This document shows, piece after piece, positions 56,277 to 64,000 of a stretch of DNA of 64,000 nucleotides; within the stretch, counting starts at the first letter, position 1, and the number at the start of each line of letters is the position of its first letter. This DNA comes from Solenopsis invicta. Taxonomy: Eukaryota; Arthropoda; Insecta; Hymenoptera; Formicidae. Below the pieces are notes generated by a model. That model did no database searches, was not told where the DNA came from, and saw nothing but the letters and a program-made list of their open reading frames with translations. The translations under genes were made by a program, and so were the position numbers. Where the stretch lies: assembly GCF_016802725.1 (NCBI RefSeq), contig NC_052667.1, positions 21,846,346-21,910,345 of the forward strand, in the 5' to 3' direction.

Positions 56277-59200
56277 CTAGCGAGAGAGCGTATGAAATCG
56301 GGAGAGACGTACCTCTCGAGCTGCCGCGCGGCGACGAGCGAGATAATTATGACGCTGTTTCTCGGGAAAGGTGATCGATACGGGCCACGGGAACGTTGGA
56401 TCCTCCTTGCCGCCGCTCAATTTTAGAAACAACGAGGTCGCCGTCACGAACGGCAGCGACAGCACCGGTAACTGCGTCTGAAATATTAATAAAAATGTTA
56501 ACGGTCTCCGCGAGAGAGAGGAACATTGCGAATTAATCGAGTAGAAGGGAAGAGAGGCTTCGGTCACTTTTGCAAATATCGATTCTATGGTGTACTGCAG
56601 GAGTGGAGTGTAAATAATCGCCACGATGGCAGCGGCGGCCGTTTGACCGTTCAGCACCAACAGATTTCCTCCCAAAGCGGCCCCGGTCAAGAGACTATTG
56701 TACCCCCACAACCCGCTGTAGACTTTGTGTCTGTCCTCTCCGAGCTCCAAGCCTAACGGAAAATTTATGACGATGATAATTCATACTGTTCCCGCTTTTA
56801 TCCTAAAACAATTATGCTCTTGCTTTTAGTTCCTCTGAGAGAATTTCAGCCGCGAAGCTTAATCACTCTCTACGCCCCATTAAACATACATTTTAATTGC
56901 TCAATGAGATCAACGATTCTTTCTCGTCTCTCTCTTCCTCTCCTCCCCATCCCCATATCTTTTCCGTGTCTCTTCTTTATATATAAATATCCTATAAAAA
57001 TTATTTGAATATACCTGCGAGTGTTCCGCAGAGAGCGCCAAAGTACGAAAATGCGGTTGAGATAGGCGAGTATATTAGCATCGCCAGATACATGACAGCA
57101 CCAACGATCACATTATCAATCGCCAACAGCTGTGACGCGGATACAACACTGCCTCGTACAATCTGAAACATGATTTAACTTTGAGCACAAGCAAATAGAT
57201 TGATATCTCCATTTATATACCTTTCCCAGCATTTCCCTCGAGCAACCGAAGTACGGATATATTTATTTCCATTTTATTTTTATACGCCTCACAAACGCAC
57301 AGTTATTCCGAGCAGCTACGAAAGAGATACTGTTGCACAACAAACATCTCTCTCTGAATATTATATTACAATATTCAATCAATTTAAATTTAGAAGTATC
57401 TTCCCTCTGAGTGGCTACCAATGTATGATGAGGCTCAATATAGTGAAATGCAAACGTCAAAAATTGTTTGCGTAAAGTTGAAAAGAAAAAGTTTGTTAAA
57501 GTGCCTTGTGTAATAAGATTGAACTTTAATGTACAAGCATATGTTTGCAATTGGAAATGTAATCACGAGTTCTCCTCTCTCGAAGTACGAAACTATGTGA
57601 CTAACGAAGACTTGTGGCACTTGTCGTGACCCTTGAGACGTTAATACATGCAGAGTAAGGAATATAAAGTTTCAAAAAGTAGAACATGAGTAAACTCTAC
57701 CATTCCCCAGTCGATGTAAACGCTGGTAGCATTCTGCTCATAGAAACCGGCGCCGTCCGTTGTCGTCGTCTCACTTGTTGCATTGTGCTGAAAACAATGC
57801 GAGAGTCTTGCACAATAACCCGCACATGATAGAGAAATGCACGCGATGCAGTCACTCGACAAGTCTAGAGAAGGTTCAAACTATTTTATGATGAAATATG
57901 CTCCGCGGACGAGTAATTTATGCTACACCACGCGCATCAAGTTCGGCCGTAAATTTTTGTAATACGGGGAAGAAACTTTTCACAGGTGAGGAAGAAGATG
58001 CATTTTTTCCATAAAAAGCCGCAATTTTCTTTTTTTTTTTACAAATTTCTCTACTTGCGCTTAAGGTATATATATTACGCTGCACGTGAGAATCGTAAAG
58101 TTTAACGACAGTACAAAGTTAATTTTTCGCGTTGTCGCGAGGATGCACAGCCCAGTTAGCAGAAGTGATGTTACGCTCGCACGACGTATACAGATATATA
58201 CAAGTTAATATATTTACATATACGCGAAAAGGCAGCCTCACCCCCAACTGAGCAGTATTTTCAAATATTCCACTGTTGTAGTGCTATTTGCTAACGGAAA
58301 ACAGTCTGCGAAAAAGAGAAACGCGGAGAGAACTTGCCCAATATTTAACCGAAACAAACAACCGGCGACTAGTTAGGGTGAAATAAATCCGAGCCAAGAT
58401 AAGTTATCGTCGGTGGAGTTGTTCGTGCTGGAGTTTGATCAATACGGAGAAAAGCCATGCTCCCCGACCCACGGAGGATAGCATTCTCCCTCGTGAAGGC
58501 ACGTCAAATATGTATGGTCTGAATACTGAAAGCGCTTTTCCAAGCGAATTTTATTCCGCACCGTGGCCTCCGCCCTATTCTCATCAAATTTACTCTCTCG
58601 TTCGGGACCAATACTCTAAAATTGTGATTTTATCTCAATCGCTCATTTCCTAACGTTCCAAATGTGAATAGCAATTATCAAATAAAACGCCTTTAGCGTA
58701 ATATTGGTCTCATAAATTCTCCGTTCGTTTCCCTCTCATTAAATTATACGTATATTTAAGCTTGTTAAAATTATTTAAGGTAATTAAATATTATTATAAA
58801 ATCAATTTTATTATTAGCTTTGAGTTCTTCGAACAAAAGGCATCGATGACTTTACTAATAAATTACAAAATTAAAATCTTATTTCAGGAGATTTATTCGT
58901 TCTATCAAAATTTATTATATTCTTTCATATCAGTTATTTTTATTAAAATTCATATTTATTGTTAGATCTAAATGTTGCGCCTAATCGTTAAAAATATTAC
59001 GTAAAGTCAATTTACCATTTCAAATATTGGCTCCACAGATTTGGCCACCACGTCCGAGCCATTCTGCGTTGAGAGGGCGAAAATCAACGCGAACTCCACC
59101 AAGTTAAATGGCCATGCTGTGCACGAGAATTTATCGCTTCTCAGGGACCGCGCGAGATAAACACTGGAAAACATTAACCAGGAGCTGTTGAAATTTGCAA

Positions 59201-62200
59201 AACGTTACCGCTCAGCCGCAACGTGGATGACGAGTGAACCTCCAGCTAACTCCGGATAATCCGGTTTGCCGCATAATCTACCGCGTCGCGAATTATTCCA
59301 GATATCTTGCTTGAATATCAAGCCGAAACTGTCACGATGCGTCTCGCGTTAGTTTCTACATACGCGTTCTCAGCTTCGAGTTGTCCAAACTCATAACGTT
59401 ATTCGCATCGCTCAATTCATAAAGTTCTGGCTTTAAGAGGTATTATTATGCGCGCAACTGTGCATTATAATGCACGTTATTCTCTCTGACAATATAACAA
59501 TTATCCACATCAATTTACATTAATTTGCGTATATTTCGGCTTAATTAAATGTCACCGTCACTATCACAAGATGTTATTTATAAATAAATAATTTGCACGC
59601 AGGATTATTTTATACTCATACCTCTGTGTGGGCGCTACGTGTTTATCTGAACATTGCTCCCGGAAGCGTATTTATCGTTTATCATTTTCGTGCATCGCTA
59701 TGTACCTCGAGTTCATTTAACCGTGAAATTTACGACAATTGAAGTATTATATTTGTGGCTTATCATGCGATATATCATGCGATATTTTCTGAATACTCCG
59801 TGGAGCGTGAGATAACTGGATGTACCTGAGTATCGTGGCCAGGAGCACGAGCAGGAAGCTGAAGGCATCGAAGCTTCCATAAATCTGCGGTATTAGACTG
59901 TACGATACCGCCCCAACCAGTACAGGGTTGAAGACAGTTAGCCCGTTTTCTACAAGATCGTCAGGCTCTCGTATGAGCTGCAATAGAACGGAAGAATTCT
60001 TAGACTAATCGCGAAACAAAGAGGGTGCAATGAGGATCGTAGAGAGAATTCCGCACTGGCACCCTCCTCGGGTCGCTGCCAGCAGCGAAAAGCGCTGCCG
60101 CATTGCAGTGATTTTTCCCCGTGTGCACGCAAACGGTCCATTAGGTCCGAAAGAGATGAAAAAGAGGTAGAGAACGTTCGTCGCGATGCATCGTCGTGTA
60201 TGAATAGCGACGGTGGAAATGAGCGTCCATCTTTCAAGCGCAATGCGGCAAAAAGTGTATTGCCTCTTTCTGGCAAGAAACAGACCGCTTGACACTGCAG
60301 CTAATAATTAATAAAACATACCACGGACAGTAAGAGGCCAAGGCCGGCGGTGGCCGCAGACAACGCCAATGCACCTGGCGCTACCGCAGCCAAGGTAACT
60401 ATTATCAGCAGCCCGCTGAGAGGATTATTCGCAAAAACGATCTGCAACGTTAATTAAAGCCCATCGACGTTAATTAAAGATACGCGCGGCGATTCCGGTG
60501 TGATATTACAGTGCAACGCGCAAAAAAGTAATCCGATCTTATCGTTATAACAAATACCGGATTCTTTTTATCACGGATCATCCTTTGGTGCAACTTAAGA
60601 TGGCATGTAACATTTTTCAATATAATAATGAAACTATAAAGTAACTTTTCGTAAAAATGATATAAATTTCTTTGTGTTTTTAATTAATAAGAATTACGAA
60701 GAATTTTTCTAGTACTTTTTTTGCGTTCTTATGGATCTATTCTCTAAATTGAAATCAGTATTGTTCACTAATTTGCAGTGCTATACTTATGACTATGATC
60801 GTCAAGGAGTATTGACCGTCCTTTAGTGATTCCGATTAAGAGAGGGAAGTCTCTCACTAAACAAAACGTATTATCAATATTATCACTGACAGATGTGTAC
60901 ATATTACTCTGATTAATATAAGTATAGCATCGAAATCAATAAAATTTTACTGACTTCGATTTAAGGAACATAATAATGCATCAAATATAGTGATACAATT
61001 GTCTTTTCACTAACTTCTCTTTCAAAAAAGTAGTTACAAATTATGCGAATTGCGATATCACACCAAAATTAAGATACTTGAACCGTATAAGGCCCAACAC
61101 TAAGAAAAACTTATTTTTTAATTTGCCATTAAAAATGTACTTTATGCAATGCCTAGAATATATGCTTAAAAGGTGGTGTCATAGAAAGTAGGTAAAGAGG
61201 GACTAGGGAATTAAACCCAGCAACAACACGTTTATTTAGTGCAACAAAAAATTGTGACAAAGTGGGCAAATAAACCGTTTTTATAAAAACGGTTCATTTA
61301 TCCACTTCGTTGCAAAGTTTATTACATTATTTTATGATTTATTACAATATTATATTATTCAATTTCCTACCTATAGAAAAAAACAAATGTATATATCAAT
61401 TTTTTGGAATAAGTATACTTTTTTAGATAATATATGATTTCGTTTTTGTGATTAATAATTATTGAAAATTTATTTGAAAAATATTTAATTCCTTTGTTAT
61501 TTTCAATTCGGGCTTTATTAAAAACACGAGTATTTAATGAGTCAATGTCAGAGTTTAAAAAATTTTTTTGTTTATTTACAAATGTTTTATACAGAAGATA
61601 AATTTTATTTTTGTCAGTGATTAAAATAAACATTATATTTTCACTTATATTCACGTTTATATTAATTTCGATCTTTGCAAAATGTTTACAAAATGACATT
61701 TGATTATTAGTTTAAACAGTAAAGAAGGTTAAGTTAAGTCAAAATATTTTTGTTTTAATTTAATCTCAAATAATTTATACAAATAAACATTTTGTTGTTG
61801 CTCACTAATTGATCATTTCTCTTGCTTTGCATTTAACGAGTTTGTTGTGTTTTTGTTTTTCTTACTTAGTTTATTTTAATATCACCATAAATAGAGTTTA
61901 TAAGAAATAAAATTAATTAGATGGGCCTTATTTGGCTAAAGTACTTTATATGTAATTTGTTAGATTTTTTTATCGATTTATACACACCTGTCCAAATCCA
62001 CGCAAAAAAACTTCAAGTAATTGCACCGCGTACCAAATTCGTCGTTTTTTGTGCGCAAAGAACTCCTTTAAAATCGCAAAGTCACCTACGAACGCTACCC
62101 ATGTTTTTTCCTGTCAATTTATTTATTTTATAATTTATTGCAAAATTTCATTGTAACTTTCAAAACTAAAAAAACGCGATTTATAAAAAAACCAATTTAA

Positions 62201-62493
62201 ATATAAAAGTTTTGAACCAAGAAAACCTACTATCAAAAAATAAGTATAAACAAATCGTGAATAGCAAAATATAAAATTATGTTTCACAGTGAAGACAATC
62301 AGTAATTTTGCAGATAGGTATGTACTTTCCATATCACTGCACAACAGAAATTATCAGGCTAGATCTATGATAATGTAGAAAGCTATTATGAAATTGTGTC
62401 ATTGATAATTTCTCACTTCACACTCAAATATAACATATATTAAATAACGCTCACTTGTCGTAATTCTGCTATCGGTAACTCTTTTGCAGACAT
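56277..62493 (-). CDS. urea transporter (SLC14-like channel)
   Basis: Nine exons join in phase into 400 aa: 62455-62493, 61988-62110, 60322-60441, 59826-59977, 59016-59163, 57701-57787, 57015-57162, 56568-56752 and 56277-56477. The start is MSAKELPIAELRQ. Family marks, in order, are WVAFVGDF at 17-24, FLRGFGQIVFANNPLSG at 48-64, GLTVFNPVLVG at 106-116, TAWPFNL in exon 5, then in the second half IVRGSVVSASQ from 224, GLWGYNSLLTG at 286-296 and LPVLSLPF from residue 337. The protein is thus built as two similar halves, as in known urea channels, which pass urea down its gradient. Exon 6 (29 aa) adds a loop with two NAT sequons. The exon 8 donor is a weak GTGACC. The basic tail YLARRRAAAR is unusual. 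Membership in the family is clear; the substrate is inferred. Confidence 0.92.
61260..61307. repeat. near-perfect palindrome in urea transporter intron 2
   Basis: The centre AACCGTTTTTATAAAAACGG plus TT (61273-61294) is a perfect 22-nt palindrome. It extends outward as AAGTGGGCAAATAAACC against GGTTCATTTATCCACTT with two mismatches. It may be a remnant of a small inverted-repeat element. No target-site duplication is evident. Confidence 0.8.
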
Positions 62494-63583
62494 CGCGCGT
62501 ATCGACAAATAATATTAAAATCGTCTGGCCAAGTGATTGCGTTTCTAATTACTGCATAGAATACCCCCACCATACGCAGTTAACACGTTTGTAACATACT
62601 TTGTGTACATTAAAACAGCAATAAAAGCACGTGTTATATCCCCTACGCGTTAAAACTGCAAACATTGATAAATGTACTAAAATAGCACAGCATGTCGATC
62701 ATATACGCACGTTAATCTCTACAAATAATTAAACTTCATTTCAAATTATTGTAAATCAAATAACAAAAGATTTTTAAAGATTATACTTTGATTTTTTTCA
62801 TTAATTGATAACATGAACGTTTTTATAATGTAACTTTTAAAATATAAATCTCATTGTATTTATAATTCTGTTTAAAATGCACATAGTATTTCTTATCATA
62901 GATGTAATGAAAAATGACCCGGACCTGTTCAAGCTACTGAAGCTACTGTCGATTTAAACATTTGATTTAGAACAGAAGGTTCACTTTTTAACAAGTGCAT
63001 TAAAATGCATGTTAATTAACGCATCACAGTAAATCATGGTACGTTAATTATCATGACTTACACTATGTTAATTAGTATACTCTTGAAACAGATATAAGTT
63101 AAAACTGTCTTACGTTTTTATGATAACTACAATCTATATAAAGCACGTTATGTTTAAATAAATGGTTGTTTGTTAGTTTTAACATTTAAAAAAAAATAAA
63201 ACATTACAAAATACATGTTTTTATTAAAAAAGATGTACTTATCTTGACACATGTCGTAATCAGGCTGATTTTAATGATTTACTTCATGAGTAATGTTAAA
63301 TATGTGAGGTCACAGTAAACAAGATATGTTTATAGTCCTCCATGAGGTATTTAAGTGAATTATAAGGAATGAATAAATGCTCTTAAAGATGCTATAAAAA
63401 CGTGTTTTATGATCATCATAATAGTCGAAAAAATTCCATGAAACATTCACAAAATTCACAGAATTCAGGTAAAAAAATATAGCATTAGTATATCAAGATA
63501 AAAAAATGCTTATAAAATGCTACAAGCTCTTTTTATAAAATAATAAATCGCGTTTTCCCATCAAGGCACCTCGATTCTTAAAA
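62494..63583. other. intergenic region between the urea transporter and Mcm6
   Basis: About 1.1 kb of AT-rich DNA between two genes on the same strand. It should contain the Mcm6 3' UTR and the urea transporter promoter. I see no coding sequence. Confidence 0.6.
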
Positions 63584-64000
63584 CTATATATCCATAACAT
63601 AATTGGGATGAACAACGAGTAAAGGATCCTCCTCTTCTTCGCCTTCTTTATCTCTGCTTTTCAAGCTGGTCGTTGTTAAAGGTATTATAATTTGATCCTA
63701 AAAGAGTAAAATTGTACAATAAAAATTCTAAAATACAAACGTGCCAGCTATAAAATATTAATACATACATGGTACGTAAGTCTATCAATAATTTTTTCAA
63801 TAAAATTTTTCCGGTCTAGTAATTCTTCTTCTGAATCTAGTTGATCTTGTATTTGATCAAGATACCACGCAATTAATTCAGATTTCCGTATGCCACCCTT
63901 AGCGTCATCTAAAAACATTTTAATAGTTGGATATATAATAAAAAATAATAGTACTCTTATTGTCAATACAATAATAAAAAATACCTTCACTCTCAGTACG
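63584..64000 (-). CDS. Mcm6: DNA replication licensing factor MCM6, C-terminal part
   Basis: Three exons are in the window: 63985-64000 (cut by the edge), 63769-63908 and 63584-63697, joined in phase (phase 1, then 0). They encode RTESED, DAKGGIRKSELIAWYL, DQIQDQLDSEEELLDRKN, FIEKIIDRLTYH, then DQIIIPLTTTSLKSRD, an acidic EGEEEED and DPLLVVHPNYVMDI. The order and the motifs IRKSxLxxWYL, DSEEEL and the DPxLVVxPNY end are those of MCM6. This is its C-terminal winged-helix region, which binds Cdt1 during loading of the MCM2-7 helicase at origins. The AAA+ core lies beyond the window. Confidence 0.97.

Overview
The window looks like nuclear DNA of an insect, most likely a hymenopteran such as an ant. 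This is inferred from spliced genes with GT-AG introns, AT-rich spacers broken by CpG-rich blocks, abundant (CT)n tracts and insect-type gene content; the sequence alone does not prove the species. There are no operons, CRISPR arrays, prophages or rRNA/tRNA genes that I can support. I rebuilt gene models by reading splice sites and phases by eye.

Layout. 1-5.07 kb (+): the 3' end of an unrecognised gene with two alternative terminal exons, one encoding a tandem TPRKSSPV array. 6.1-8.9 kb (-): a complete Cdk2 gene in five exons (299 aa), with a large foldback repeat next to one 3' splice site. 13.2-15.5 kb (-): a TSPAN13/31-type tetraspanin with two alternative last exons, the second found inside an intron. 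20.7-22.8 kb (+): a facilitated sugar (Tret1-like) transporter of 476 aa. 22.8-30.9 kb: long non-coding stretch with a repeated 3'-splice-site-like motif, CT tracts and a possible TATA/Inr promoter. 30.9-49.6 kb (-): an unrecognised locus with two sets of exons, each encoding a different single-pass membrane module and each in phase with the same last exon. 49.6-56.3 kb: no gene I can support. 56.3-62.5 kb (-): a complete nine-exon urea transporter (SLC14-like, 400 aa). 63.6-64 kb (-): the last three exons of Mcm6, cut by the window edge.

The genes are mostly unrelated jobs (cell-cycle kinase, replicative helicase, membrane transport, membrane scaffolds), as is usual in animal genomes. The recurring theme is transcript diversity: alternative 3' ends at the first gene and the tetraspanin, and alternative 5' halves sharing a 3' exon at the 31-50 kb locus. 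The parts most worth follow-up are the tetraspanin last-exon pair, the shared-tail membrane locus, and the repeated splice-like motif at 24.2-25.3 kb.
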